This document shows, piece after piece, positions 1 to 9,589 of a DNA stretch of 52,554 bases. How positions within the stretch are numbered: the first letter of the stretch is position 1; each line of letters opens with the position of its first letter. The DNA comes from a virus. The stretch is from the IMG/VR virus record IMGVR_UViG_3300037193_000521, positions 1 through 52,554 of that record; one strand, written 5' to 3'. The position numbers and the translations under genes are program-made. The notes below the pieces were generated by a model, which saw only the letters and a program-made list of their open reading frames with translations, had not been told where the DNA came from and made no database searches.

Positions 1-1
1 C

Positions 2-3000
2 GCCGAGGCGCACGCCGCCGATCCCGCGCCAGTCCCTGAGCGCCCCGCGCCTGCGAAACCGGCCGAGCCCGACTACGCCAGCATGGACCTGCCGGCCCTG
101 CGCGAGCGCCTGAAGTACATCGCCACCCAGGCCAAGGCGTCGGGCGGCTGGAACAAGATGTTCCTCGATGCACGCAAGCAGGTCGAAAAGGCGATCAAGG
201 CCAAGACCGCCGAGGTCCAGGCCGCGAGCAAGCCGGCCGAGGAGCCGCTGGTGGCCGGCCCGTTCGATGAGCGCGGCGCCGCCAACAAGATGATGCTGCG
301 CTTCGCCGAAAGCACGGGCGTGCCGCATGAAGTCGTCGAAGCCGAAGGCAAGTTCCGAATCCAACCGATCCAGGAGGCGAGCGATGCAGGTAACGGAAAT
401 GCTGTTCCCAGTGGAGATGACGGAATCGGAAGCGCTGGACCTGCTGCTGGAGACGGGGCAGTTGACGGAGCTGGAACTGTACCTGCTGGAAGCGTTCGAG
501 CTGACGAGCCCGTTGCCGGACAACCTGATCGAAATGGGCGACAAGGCGATGCAGAAGTTCCTGCTGATGCAGGTGGGACCACTGACGCCAAGCCTGCACT
601 GACCGCCGACGCGCCGGCCGTTGTCGAGCAACCCCAGCGCAAGGGCCAGGCCCGTCGCGACGCCGACCGCGCCAAGCACAAGCGCCAAGAGGAAGCCGTG
701 CGCCAGGCGCAAGAGAACATCGCGCGCCGCCAAGCAGAGAAGGAAGCGGCGGCAATCGCGTCTTCGCCCGAGGAAGTGCCAGAAATGGCACCATCCGAGC
801 CCGAGCAAGCGACGGGCGGCCCGGTCTTCACCCGCGACGAGATCGCCGTCGCCAAGCCCAAGACTAGCCGCCGCAAGCAGCCTAATGGCAGCGTCAGCGG
901 CGAGGTGACCACCACCGTCGACGCGCCGGGCAAAATCACCAGCCCGGAGAACTGGAGCCGCCTGGGCGACGTCGATGCCACCAAGGCGCTGGTGTCGGCG
1001 CGGCTGGGCGAAGACGGCAAGGCGCCATCGAGGAAGGATGCGGTCTGGACCGTGCGCGGCAAGAAGGGGGTAGTCATCGCGCGCGGCCTTACCTACGCCG
1101 ACGCGGTCGAGCGCGCCAAGGACCATGTGATGGGCGCGAATGCGGTGCCCAAGCAACCTGCTGCAGAAGAGGTGGAAGCCCAGCGCCAGACCGCTGAGCC
1201 GGTGGTCGAGAAGTCCGACGAGGATGCCGCCAACGACGAGATGCCGGCCGGCGCCGTGGCCCACATGCCGCCGCCGGACGATGCCGAGCGCCCTGGCGGC
1301 AAGGGGCCGGCCCATGAGACGGAAGCGACCGGCGACGAGCTGGCCCAGTTCGCCGAATCCGTGATCGAGAACCCGAACGAGGCGCGGTCGGTGCGCTATG
1401 GCGAGGTGGGCGAGCAGACTGCCGAAGCGTTCAAGCAGGCCGGCCTGGACGTGGCCGGCTTCGTGCACGTCGTCGACAGCGCCACCGTCAACCACATCAT
1501 GAAGCAGCACGGCAACCCGGAGAAGGAGGCGGCGCGGGGCCAGATCGCGGTGACGCCGAAGGATTTTGCGCGGCTGCCGGACGTGGTGAGCAACCCGGAC
1601 AAGGTCGAGCCGGTCGGCAAGACCAAGCGCGGCCTTGAAGCCGTGCGCTATACCAAGCGCATCAACGGGCACATTGTCGTGGTGGAGGCGGCAAGGACCG
1701 GGCGCCACAGGCTAGCGGTCGTGACCATGTGGAAGACCCGCCCGGGAGCAGATGCCCGGCCCGAGGCCGTCCCCCCTCCTACGTCCGAAACGTTACGGGC
1801 GGGATCTTCCAAGGACAATGTAGCATCGACGCAGGAAGATGCCAACCCTGACACGCAAGCCAAGGCCGGCAACAAGGTGGCCGAGGCCGGCGAGGAACTG
1901 ACCTACAACCGCCGCAACCGCATCCGTACCGGCCTGAAATGGTCCGATGTCGAGGGCATGAACGACGCCCTGAAGGCCAAGGGAACGGTCAAGGCCAAGG
2001 TCTGGCCCAAGCCGGACTACGACGCCCTGATCGCCAGCGGCATGCAGCCGCTGGTCGCCCACATCGTCAAGCAGGTCTACGACTCCGTGTCGGCCAAGCC
2101 GCAGACGGTGCGCGCGCCGGCCGACGCCGACTTCAAGCGCTACATCGAGGCCATGGGGCGGCTCCAGGATGGCGTGATGGCCTGGGCCAACGACAGCCAG
2201 GCCGTGGCCGCGTGGCTAAGTAAGATCGGCTCGCGCGCCTCGCGCATGCTGGGCGCCATGCAGGGCCAACCGGTCGCCCTGGCCGAGCTGGGCGGCGCGC
2301 CGGCGAAGGACTTGTTGCAATCGGTCTACCCGGAAGGCTGGCGCAACTACCAGGACGAGCTGCGCGTCGTCGGCGGCAACAAGGTGCTGCGCGCCCTGCA
2401 GCCGTCGACCGACGAGGCCGTGAAAGCCCTGAAGGAGATCGAAAAGGGCTGGCCGGGCAAGCGCGAGGCGTGGCAGGTACAGGGCTATCAGGTCCTGCCC
2501 AAGTCGGCGCACGAGGTCCAATCCAGCGGATTCGGCAAGTTCAACCTGCGCCTGGGTGGCCGGTTCGTGGCGCAGTTCGACACCAGCGAGCAGGCCGAAG
2601 CCGCCATGAACGAGGCGGCGCCGTTCACCCTGGTCGACAAGTACGGCCGCGCGCAGGGCACGTTCGACACCGAGGCCGCCGCCATCGAGGCGGCGCGCGA
2701 GCGCGTGAAGCGCGAAGGCAAGGACGGCCCGGTCGAAGAAGGCATGAACGTCGCCGACGTCGAGCGTACCGGCACTGACCGTCGCGCCGGCGAGGACGTG
2801 ACGGCCCAACGCCTGATGGACGACTTCGGCTTCCGAGGCGTGAACTTCGGCCGCTGGGTTCCCGACAACGAGCGCCAGCTACACCTGAACCACGCCTTCG
2901 ACTCGTTCCACGACCTGGCCGAGATCCTGGGCGTGCCGCCGCAGGCCATGAGCCTGAATGGCATGCTGGGCATCGCCTTCGGCGCCCAGGGCGGCGGCAA

Positions 3001-6000
3001 GGCGCTGGCGCATTTCGTACCGGGCGTGAACGAGATCAACATCACCCGCACCAACGGCGCCGGCTCGCTCGCCCACGAATGGGGCCACGCCATCGACCAC
3101 TACTTCGCCACCCAGGCCGGGCTGTCGACGACCGAAAACCCGTTCCTGACCGCGCACGCGACGCTGCCGGGCCGGATGGATCGCTTCGTCATGAAGGACG
3201 GCAAGCATGTGCGCGAGACGGTCGACCGCTTCGCCGGCGTGCGCCCGGAGATCGTGGACGCCTTCAAGCGCATCGTCGACACGATGGAGAAGCGCCAGGA
3301 ATCGCGGGAAGAAATGGAGAACCGGCTGGCGCGCGCCAAGGAAGGCGCCGTCAAGCGCGTGGACCAGTGGCTGGCCGCGATCCGCCGCGATTTCAAGGGC
3401 CACGAGGAACGGTTCGACGCCATCGCCGCCAGGATCAAGGCGGGCGAGCTGGGCGAGGGCATGGTCAGGGCGGGCAAGTCCTACCTGTCGCCGACCGTGA
3501 ACGAGCTGCGCGACCTGTACAAGTCGATCACGGGCCGCACCTATTCGCTCGACCAGGTCAACGGCCTGCAGTCGAACATCGACCACTGGCAGTTCGTCAC
3601 CGACGACACCCGGGCCAGCCGCAAGCACGAGCCGCAGAGGGTGTCGACCGAGTACGCCCGCAAGGCGGCCGAGATGGACAAGAACAAAGGCGGCAAGGGT
3701 TATTGGGCCACGCCCTGGGAGATGTTTGCGCGCGCCTTCGACGCCTACGTGTCCGACAAGCTGGAAGCCCAGGCGGCGAAGAACACCTACCTGTCGCACG
3801 CCGGCCGCAACGACCAGACCACGCCGACGGGCGACGAGCGCACCGTCATCGGCCAGGCGTTCGCCGACCTGATCGCGGGCATCGAGGTACGCGAGGAAGG
3901 CGGCCGCCCGGTCATGTACTCGGCCACCGACGCCGGCGCCATCGAACAGCTCATGGCCGACAAGTCGGGCAGCGCCACCGTGACCCGCGAGGGGATCGGC
4001 GAGATCACCATCGAATACGGCGACAAGGACGCCGGCCTGGCCCACATCGCGGCGCGGCGCGGCGCATCGTTCATGGAACGGTTGCCGGACCTGCTGGCGA
4101 CGGGCGAGGTCTACCGCAAGGACAACCAGCCCGACCGGATCTTCATCGGCAACGAGCGCGACGAGGCGGTGATCCGCACTGACCGTGACGGCGCCAAGGA
4201 AAACTGGCTGCTGTCGGCCTACGAGAAGCACCCGGAGGCGAAGCAGTCGCGCTCGGCCGACGAGAAGGTCGACGAGCCCTACGTGCGCTTGTCCGACAAG
4301 GAATTGAAGGACGCGCTGACCATCGGCACGGCGGCTGGCTCCGTCATCGCGCGCCTGATCGAGAACGGCGTGATCGTCATCCACCGCTCGGCGCGCACCC
4401 TGCCGAGCGAGGTGAAGGTCAAGTCGGGCGTGCAGGCGGTGACCATGCCCGACGGCACCATGCACCTGGTCGCCGGCCAGCTCACGAAGAAGAACGCGCG
4501 CGCCGTCCTGCTGCACGAGATGTTCCACTCGGGCGTGCGGCCACTGATCGGCTCGGCCCAGTGGTCGGAACTGATGGGCCGCATGGGCTCGCTCTACCGC
4601 CAGGCCGAGCAGTCCAATGGTAAAGCCCGGGAATTCTTCGACCGCGCCCGCGAGCGCGTGGGAAAGGCGAAGGCCAAGGGCGCCGTGCCGATCCGCATGG
4701 AGGTGGAAGAGTTCGCCGCCTATGCGATCGAGGAATACGAGCGCGCGCCGGACTCCCTGCCGGCGGCCATCCGCAAGTGGGTGGAAGACCTGATCGGCAT
4801 GATCAAGGCGTACCTCCTGGGCAGTTGGGGCAAGCAGATCGGCCAGGTCACGCCGGCGCAGCTATCCGGCCTCGCCAAGTTCGCGCTGGCGAGCATGGAG
4901 GCCAAGCGGCGCGGCTTCCCTGTGCCGGAAGAGGTGTACAGCCTGGACGACGAGCGCACCGTCGAAGTGGACGGCGTGCGCCGCCCGATCCGCGACAGCG
5001 AGGGCAACCTGATCGCCGGCGGCGATTTCATGAAGCAGATCGCCTTCTGGCGCGATTACGCCGGCCAGGTGGACGAGGCCGGCCGCCCGGTCCTGACCGA
5101 ACCGAGCTATTCCGTCGCCGACGACACCCCAGTCGACGAGATCGCCCAGCACATCGACCGCCGCCCGCTGTCCCTGGCCGTCGAGGGCGGCCTGGCGAGC
5201 CTGAAGAAATTCGGCATCCTGCCGATGGTGCCGATGAACTACCTGGTGGACTACGCGCGCCCGAACATGACGGCGGCCGGTGAGTACATGCGAGTCAAGC
5301 GCGCCATGGACACCTACCGGGGAGACAAGCACGGTGAATACGACGCCCACGCGCAGCGCTGGCTGAAGTTCAACGGCAAGAACAAGGCGCACGCCCAGGC
5401 CCTGGCCGACCTGATGCACGAGTCGACCATCGCCCAGGTCGATCCGTCGGCGCCGTATTCGCCGGACCTGTCCGAAGCCGAAAAGGTGATCCTGAAGCGC
5501 CAGCCCAAGAGCGAGGCGGCCGCACGCATCCGCGAGAAGATCGAGGCGGAACCGGCGAGGAAGGAAGCCTACGACGGCCTGGCCGAGCGCTTCAATGCCC
5601 TGCCCGAAGAGGGCAAAGCGCTCTACCGCGACACGCGCGACCTGTACACCAAGCAGGCCAAGGAACTGGACAAGATCATCCTGGAGAACGTCGAGCGTAC
5701 CCTGAAGGCGGCAACCGACAAGGCGCGCGACAAGTACGAGCGCGATGTCGACCAGGCCAAGGCCGAGATGAAGGGTGCCGAGCTGGACAAGGAGCTGAAG
5801 CGCCTGCACGCCGACTACACGAAAGAGGTCGGCCTGGCGAAATACCGCAACCGGGCGCGCCTCGCGGCGCTGCGCCAGGTGTTCGAGGCAAACCGCCTGG
5901 CTGGCCCGTACTTCCCGCTCGCGCGCTTTGGCGAATACTTCGTCGCCGTGCGCGACGAGAACGGCGACATGGTGAGTTTTAACAAGTTCGAGAAGCTGGC

Positions 6001-7975
6001 CGAGGCCCGTAAATTCGAGCAGGACGCCAAGAAGAACCGCAAGCACGAGGTCAAGCTGGGCGTGATGAGCAACCGCGACGAGGTGCGCGGCGCCGTCGAT
6101 CCGAAGTTCCTGGCCGACATCGAGGGCATCCTGGAGAAGTCCGGCGTGCCGTCGGACGTGCAGGACGAGGTCTGGCAGCGTTATCTGAACACCATGCCCG
6201 ACCTGTCGATGCGCAAGCGTTTTATTCACCGCAAGGGCACGGCCGGCTATTCCAGCGACGCGCTGCGCGCTTTTGCCTCGAACATGTTCCACGGCTCGCA
6301 CCAGATGGCGCGCCTGAAATTCTCGCCCGAGCTGACCGAGGCGCTGGACACGATGAGGAAGCAAGGCGAGGAATCGGACAAGCCGGTCGACGCCGGCCTG
6401 CTCGTCAACGAGTTCGAGCAGCGCCACCAGTGGGTGATGAACCCGCAGGGCAACGCGCTGGCGCAGGGCCTGTCCAGCATGGCCTTCGTGTGGAATCTCG
6501 CCATGACCCCGGCTGCAGCGATCATCAACACCTCGCAGACCTTCATGCTGGGCGTGCCGGTGCTCGGTTCTCGCCTGGGCGGCCAGGGTCGCGCGCTGGT
6601 CGAGCTGGCGAAGGCGTCGAAGGAACTGGCGACGTCGAAAAAGTGGACGGTCGAGAATAACCCGCGCCTGAACGCCAAGGAAAAGGAAGCACTGCACGAA
6701 TTCTACCGGCTGGGCCTGATCGACCGCACCCAGGCGCACGACCTGGCCGGCGTGGGCGAAACGGGCGTGGAGTACAGCCCGGTCAAGGCCAAGGTCATGA
6801 AGACGATCTCGTTCATGTACCACCACGCCGAGCGCATCAACCGCGAGGTGACCGCGCTGGCCGCCTACCGGATGGCGCGGCGCCAGGGACAGGGCCACGA
6901 GCAGGCGCTGGAGACGGCGGCCGAGGCGACCTGGGCCACGCACTTCGACTACAGCAACTCGAACAGGCCCCGTTACCTGCAAGGCAACTGGCAGAAGGCG
7001 CTGCTGATCCACCGCCAGCACTCGATCAACATGACCTACCGGCTGTTCCGCGACATGCACGACGCATTCAAGGGAGAGTCCGACCAGGTGCGCAAGGAGG
7101 CGCGCGCGCAGTTCGTCGGCATCATGGCGATGCACGGGCTGATGGCCGGCATCAAGGGCCTGCCGTTCTACGGCATCGCCATGATCGCCGCCGGCATGCT
7201 GTCCGGCCTGGGAGATGACGACGACAAGCTCACCCCCGAGGACCGCCTGAAGAAGACCCTGTACGAGCACCTGCCGAAGTGGCTGGCTGACACCCTGATA
7301 TACGGCGCGCCGTCGGTGGGTTCTGGCCTGTCCGTCACCAGCCGCATCGGCTTCCCCGACCTGTGGTTCCGCTCGCCGGACAAGGAGCTGGAGGGCAAGG
7401 AAGAGGGCCTGTACTACCTGGAGCAGTTCGCTGGCGCCGGTTTCGGCATGGGCATGAAGATCGCGGCCGGCGTCAACCTGATCCGCGACGGGCACTTCGA
7501 GCGCGGCATGGAAAAGCTGCTGCCCAAGGCGATCGGCGACTTGCTCAAGGCGAACCGCTACCGCCGCGAGGGAGCCCTGACGATGACAGGCAACCCGGTG
7601 GTCGACCAGTTCAGCACATGGGAAGTGCTCGGCCAGGCCGCCGGCTTCACGCCGCACAAGGTCACCCAGCAGTACGACGTGAACAACGCGCGCATGCGCC
7701 TGCAGACCGCGATCCAGTCCGAGCGCTCGCAGCTGTTCAACAAGGCATACCTGGCCTTCAAGGTGGAGGACAGCGAAGCCTACGACGAGGCGGTCGAGAA
7801 GATCACCCAGTTCGCGGATAAACACCCCGAGGCCGGCATCAAGGGCAGCACGGTCAGCCAGTACATCCGCAACCGGATGAAGAACGACGCGCGGTCCAAG
7901 GGCGGCCTGATCCTGAACAAGAAGATGGAAAGCGCCATCGATGAAGACCTGGGGCTGATGGAAGACGAGCAATAA
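2..7975 (+). CDS. Giant polyvalent phage protein with PLxRFG C-terminal region, 5' end missing
   Basis: The frame is open from the first bases of the window, so the start lies upstream; 2657 residues are visible. Numbering from the ATG at 83: residues about 455-550 resemble the phage barnase/EndoU/colicin/RelE-like nuclease family (H471, H476-G477, RGQ near 485). Residues about 900-1010 resemble large polyvalent domain 1 and end in HEWGH (998-1002), a zinc-peptidase type motif. A second HExxH, HEMFH, sits at 1478-1482. PLARFG at 1945-1950 is the hallmark of the PLxRFG family, whose C-terminal part of about 700 residues follows, with hydrophobic stretches near residues 2350-2375. Such proteins are usually virion-associated and thought to enter the cell with the DNA, protecting it or modifying the host; that role is inferred here. 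It lies just before the lysis genes. Codon use changes between about 384 and 602, where another gene is nested. Confidence 0.9.
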   Translation, partial: AEAHAADPAPVPERPAPAKPAEPDYASMDLPALRERLKYIATQAKASGGWNKMFLDARKQVEKAIKAKTAEVQAASKPAEEPLVAGPFDERGAANKMMLRFAESTGVPHEVVEAEGKFRIQPIQEASDAGNGNAVPSGDDGIGSAGPAAGDGAVDGAGTVPAGSVRADEPVAGQPDRNGRQGDAEVPADAGGTTDAKPALTADAPAVVEQPQRKGQARRDADRAKHKRQEEAVRQAQENIARRQAEKEAAAIASSPEEVPEMAPSEPEQATGGPVFTRDEIAVAKPKTSRRKQPNGSVSGEVTTTVDAPGKITSPENWSRLGDVDATKALVSARLGEDGKAPSRKDAVWTVRGKKGVVIARGLTYADAVERAKDHVMGANAVPKQPAAEEVEAQRQTAEPVVEKSDEDAANDEMPAGAVAHMPPPDDAERPGGKGPAHETEATGDELAQFAESVIENPNEARSVRYGEVGEQTAEAFKQAGLDVAGFVHVVDSATVNHIMKQHGNPEKEAARGQIAVTPKDFARLPDVVSNPDKVEPVGKTKRGLEAVRYTKRINGHIVVVEAARTGRHRLAVVTMWKTRPGADARPEAVPPPTSETLRAGSSKDNVASTQEDANPDTQAKAGNKVAEAGEELTYNRRNRIRTGLKWSDVEGMNDALKAKGTVKAKVWPKPDYDALIASGMQPLVAHIVKQVYDSVSAKPQTVRAPADADFKRYIEAMGRLQDGVMAWANDSQAVAAWLSKIGSRASRMLGAMQGQPVALAELGGAPAKDLLQSVYPEGWRNYQDELRVVGGNKVLRALQPSTDEAVKALKEIEKGWPGKREAWQVQGYQVLPKSAHEVQSSGFGKFNLRLGGRFVAQFDTSEQAEAAMNEAAPFTLVDKYGRAQGTFDTEAAAIEAARERVKREGKDGPVEEGMNVADVERTGTDRRAGEDVTAQRLMDDFGFRGVNFGRWVPDNERQLHLNHAFDSFHDLAEILGVPPQAMSLNGMLGIAFGAQGGGKALAHFVPGVNEINITRTNGAGSLAHEWGHAIDHYFATQAGLSTTENPFLTAHATLPGRMDRFVMKDGKHVRETVDRFAGVRPEIVDAFKRIVDTMEKRQESREEMENRLARAKEGAVKRVDQWLAAIRRDFKGHEERFDAIAARIKAGELGEGMVRAGKSYLSPTVNELRDLYKSITGRTYSLDQVNGLQSNIDHWQFVTDDTRASRKHEPQRVSTEYARKAAEMDKNKGGKGYWATPWEMFARAFDAYVSDKLEAQAAKNTYLSHAGRNDQTTPTGDERTVIGQAFADLIAGIEVREEGGRPVMYSATDAGAIEQLMADKSGSATVTREGIGEITIEYGDKDAGLAHIAARRGASFMERLPDLLATGEVYRKDNQPDRIFIGNERDEAVIRTDRDGAKENWLLSAYEKHPEAKQSRSADEKVDEPYVRLSDKELKDALTIGTAAGSVIARLIENGVIVIHRSARTLPSEVKVKSGVQAVTMPDGTMHLVAGQLTKKNARAVLLHEMFHSGVRPLIGSAQWSELMGRMGSLYRQAEQSNGKAREFFDRARERVGKAKAKGAVPIRMEVEEFAAYAIEEYERAPDSLPAAIRKWVEDLIGMIKAYLLGSWGKQIGQVTPAQLSGLAKFALASMEAKRRGFPVPEEVYSLDDERTVEVDGVRRPIRDSEGNLIAGGDFMKQIAFWRDYAGQVDEAGRPVLTEPSYSVADDTPVDEIAQHIDRRPLSLAVEGGLASLKKFGILPMVPMNYLVDYARPNMTAAGEYMRVKRAMDTYRGDKHGEYDAHAQRWLKFNGKNKAHAQALADLMHESTIAQVDPSAPYSPDLSEAEKVILKRQPKSEAAARIREKIEAEPARKEAYDGLAERFNALPEEGKALYRDTRDLYTKQAKELDKIILENVERTLKAATDKARDKYERDVDQAKAEMKGAELDKELKRLHADYTKEVGLAKYRNRARLAALRQVFEANRLAGPYFPLARFGEYFVAVRDENGDMVSFNKFEKLAEARKFEQDAKKNRKHEVKLGVMSNRDEVRGAVDPKFLADIEGILEKSGVPSDVQDEVWQRYLNTMPDLSMRKRFIHRKGTAGYSSDALRAFASNMFHGSHQMARLKFSPELTEALDTMRKQGEESDKPVDAGLLVNEFEQRHQWVMNPQGNALAQGLSSMAFVWNLAMTPAAAIINTSQTFMLGVPVLGSRLGGQGRALVELAKASKELATSKKWTVENNPRLNAKEKEALHEFYRLGLIDRTQAHDLAGVGETGVEYSPVKAKVMKTISFMYHHAERINREVTALAAYRMARRQGQGHEQALETAAEATWATHFDYSNSNRPRYLQGNWQKALLIHRQHSINMTYRLFRDMHDAFKGESDQVRKEARAQFVGIMAMHGLMAGIKGLPFYGIAMIAAGMLSGLGDDDDKLTPEDRLKKTLYEHLPKWLADTLIYGAPSVGSGLSVTSRIGFPDLWFRSPDKELEGKEEGLYYLEQFAGAGFGMGMKIAAGVNLIRDGHFERGMEKLLPKAIGDLLKANRYRREGALTMTGNPVVDQFSTWEVLGQAAGFTPHKVTQQYDVNNARMRLQTAIQSERSQLFNKAYLAFKVEDSEAYDEAVEKITQFADKHPEAGIKGSTVSQYIRNRMKNDARSKGGLILNKKMESAIDEDLGLMEDEQ
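384..602 (+). CDS. Small gene nested in another frame of the giant gene
   Basis: A 72-residue acidic, Leu/Glu-rich, probably helical protein, not recognised. It starts at ATG 384, six bases after a perfect AGGAGG (372-377), and ends in TGA at 600-602. Its codons look like the rest of the phage (CTG for most leucines, mostly G or C at position three). In the giant-gene frame the same bases give a low-complexity Gly/Ala/Asp stretch whose third positions are rich in A and T. This is what is expected when the nested frame is the constrained one. Either it is a real nested gene or the giant frame is a fusion running through an old intergenic gene. The function is unknown. Confidence 0.6.
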   Translation: MQVTEMLFPVEMTESEALDLLLETGQLTELELYLLEAFELTSPLPDNLIEMGDKAMQKFLLMQVGPLTPSLH

Positions 7976-7980
7976 AGCGT

Positions 7981-8004
7981 GCCGCCGGCCAAAAAACCGG
8001 CGGC
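7981..8004 (+). terminator. Strong hairpin after the giant gene
   Basis: An 8-bp perfect GC-rich stem (7981-7988 with 7997-8004) encloses the loop CCAAAAAA, six bases after the stop codon. There is no long T-run behind it, so it may pause or stop transcription or stabilise the upstream mRNA. Confidence 0.5.
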
Positions 8005-8022
8005 ATATACACTCTTTGTGGT

Positions 8023-8050
8023 TTGATTTTCTGACCAACGGTCTTAAAAT
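8023..8050 (+). promoter_or_regulatory. Promoter of the lysis cassette with operator-like spacer
   Basis: The -35 is TTGATT (8023-8028) and the -10 is TAAAAT (8045-8050), 16 bases apart. The spacer contains GACCAACGGTC, at the same place where four other promoters of this phage carry ACCAtYGGT-like sequence. The holin start codon follows 29 bases later. Confidence 0.6.
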
Positions 8051-8079
8051 CGGCGCATTACCAACCACGAGCGCGCCGC

Positions 8080-8427
8080 ATGAACGATGAAATCCGAGCC
8101 GCCGGCGCCATCGCCAAGGACGCCGTCACCTGGTCAAGCCAATGGCTGTTGCTGATGGGCGCAATGTTTTTGGCGATCTGGGGAGGTCTGGTGCGGGTGT
8201 CGCGTGAGGTGAAGGTGGGTGAGCATAGCTGGAAAATGCTGGTGTGGATCTTCGTCAGGGAAATGCTGACGTCAGGGTTCACGGGGGTCATGACCTACTT
8301 CGCCTGCCAGGCCATCGGCATTCCACCTGCCTACACCGCCATCCTCGTCGGCATTTCCGGTTGGATGGGCGTGCGCGCCCTGACCGTCTTCGAGTCGATG
8401 TTCAAGTCCAGGTTCAAGGGAGAGTGA
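8080..8427 (+). CDS. Putative phage holin
   Basis: 115 residues with about three hydrophobic segments (near 22-40, 53-80 and 85-105) and a basic C-terminus. It is the first gene after a promoter and lies directly before the endolysin. Size, topology and position fit a holin that times lysis by opening the inner membrane. I do not recognise the exact holin family. The start is the ATG at 8080; upstream, only a weak ribosome site is visible. Confidence 0.75.
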   Translation: MNDEIRAAGAIAKDAVTWSSQWLLLMGAMFLAIWGGLVRVSREVKVGEHSWKMLVWIFVREMLTSGFTGVMTYFACQAIGIPPAYTAILVGISGWMGVRALTVFESMFKSRFKGE

Positions 8428-8428
8428 A

Positions 8429-8863
8429 GTGGACCAGCTACTGATCGCAGAACTGCGTCGCGACGAGGGTGTCGTGACGCACGAGTACAAGGACAGCCTG
8501 GGATACTCGACCATCGGCGTCGGGCGTCTGATCGACAAGCGCAAGGGCGGCGGGCTGTCCGACGACGAGATCGACTACCTGCTCGCCAACGACATCAAGC
8601 GCGCCACGGCCGACCTGGACCGCTATCTGCCCTGGTGGCGCAAGCTGTCGCCCGTGCGCCAGCGCGTCATGATCAACATGACCTTCAACCTGGGGATCGG
8701 CAGCGCGCCGAAAGGCACTGGCCTGCTCGGCTTCAAGAACACCTTGGCGATGATCGAGGCCGGCCGCTACGACGCGGCTGCCGCCGGCATGCTCAATTCC
8801 AAGTGGGCCAAGCAGGTCGGCGCGCGCGCTGATCGTCTTGCCAAAATGATGAGGGAGGGCTGA
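8429..8863 (+). CDS. Endolysin, T4-type lysozyme (GH24)
   Basis: 144 residues. The N-terminal Glu in LRRDEG, followed by the Asp of YKDSLGY and the Thr of STIGVG, is the E-D-T catalytic triad of glycoside hydrolase family 24, which cuts the MurNAc-GlcNAc bond of peptidoglycan. No signal peptide or signal-arrest anchor is seen, so export through the holin is expected. The start is GTG 8429 preceded by GGGAG. It follows the holin after one base and precedes another membrane protein. Confidence 0.93.
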   Translation: MDQLLIAELRRDEGVVTHEYKDSLGYSTIGVGRLIDKRKGGGLSDDEIDYLLANDIKRATADLDRYLPWWRKLSPVRQRVMINMTFNLGIGSAPKGTGLLGFKNTLAMIEAGRYDAAAAGMLNSKWAKQVGARADRLAKMMREG

Positions 8864-8864
8864 C

Positions 8865-9080
8865 ATGCTCGAAAAACTCAAGGGCGCCTGGCGCTCCGTG
8901 ACCGTGTGGTTCAACGGCGCACTGCTGGCGATGTTGCCGGTCTACGAAGTCGTCAAGGAATCGCTGCCCGAGATCCAGTCCTACCTGCCGGACAACGTCT
9001 ACAAGTGGGTCGGCATCGCGGTCGTGATGCTGAACATCGCCCTGCGCTTCAAGACCAACTCGGACCTGGCGCACAAATGA
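8865..9080 (+). CDS. Small membrane protein of the lysis cassette
   Basis: 71 residues with an N-terminal hydrophobic stretch and a second one (IAVVMLNIAL) near the C-terminus. Similar proteins often sit between phage lysozymes and Rz genes and may be a second holin or antiholin. The function is not proven. Its stop overlaps the Rz start (ATGA). Confidence 0.8.
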   Translation: MLEKLKGAWRSVTVWFNGALLAMLPVYEVVKESLPEIQSYLPDNVYKWVGIAVVMLNIALRFKTNSDLAHK

Positions 9081-9586
9081 TCCCCTTGCCCTGGAAGATT
9101 GTCGCCGCGCTCGCGCTCACGGCAGCTCTCTATGGCGGCTGGGCGTGGCGCGAGGCGGTCGTCGAGCAGCGCGGCTATGACCGTGCGGTGGCCGAGCGGC
9201 AGGCCCAGGACGACAAGCGACTGGCCGAGGCGCTGACCGAGACGCGCGCCAAGGAGATCGCCCTACAGGAACGGATCACCCAGGAAGCCGCCACCAGAAA
9301 CGAGGAAAAGACCCGCTATGAACAGACCATTGCTGACTTGCGCACTGCTGCTCGCCGTGGCGACAGCGGGCTGCGCGCACCAGGGAAGTGCTTACCAGCC
9401 GACCCCGCGCCCGCACATCCCGGCGCTGCCGCCGGACCTGGCGCAGAAGAAGGACATGTCCTCTTGCCTGAAACTGCTGAAAGCGTTCTCGGCGCCGCAG
9501 CAGACATTAGACAGGGCGTGCTCGACCGAAACGCGCTGATCGACCTGTACAACCAGATGCGCGCCGTCTGCAACGACGCCAGGTAG
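9077..9586 (+). CDS. Rz: Rz-like inner-membrane spanin
   Basis: 169 residues: an N-terminal transmembrane anchor (about 8-22) followed by a long charged, probably coiled-coil region (30-100), then a Pro/Ala/Gly-rich part. Together with the lipoprotein encoded inside it (9318-9539) it fits a two-component spanin that fuses inner and outer membranes at the last step of lysis. The region after residue about 80 is dual-coded with Rz1, which explains its odd composition there. Confidence 0.85.
   Translation: MIPLPWKIVAALALTAALYGGWAWREAVVEQRGYDRAVAERQAQDDKRLAEALTETRAKEIALQERITQEAATRNEEKTRYEQTIADLRTAARRGDSGLRAPGKCLPADPAPAHPGAAAGPGAEEGHVLLPETAESVLGAAADIRQGVLDRNALIDLYNQMRAVCNDAR
9318..9539 (+). CDS. 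Rz1: Rz1-like outer-membrane lipoprotein spanin, nested in Rz
   Basis: 73 residues, in the +1 frame fully inside Rz. A hydrophobic signal peptide ends in the lipobox TAGC, so the mature protein would start at Cys19. The next part is proline-rich (PTPRPHIPALPP), as in known Rz1 proteins. It would sit in the outer membrane and bind Rz across the periplasm. The nested arrangement is classical for lambdoid spanins. Confidence 0.88.
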   Translation: MNRPLLTCALLLAVATAGCAHQGSAYQPTPRPHIPALPPDLAQKKDMSSCLKLLKAFSAPQQTLDRACSTETR

Positions 9587-9589
9587 GCC

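Noticed and set aside
4862-8068. A leftward frame of 1068 codons opposite the giant gene
   Set aside because: It is the usual mirror of a GC-rich gene: no motifs, Val/Leu/Arg/His-rich, no ribosome site.
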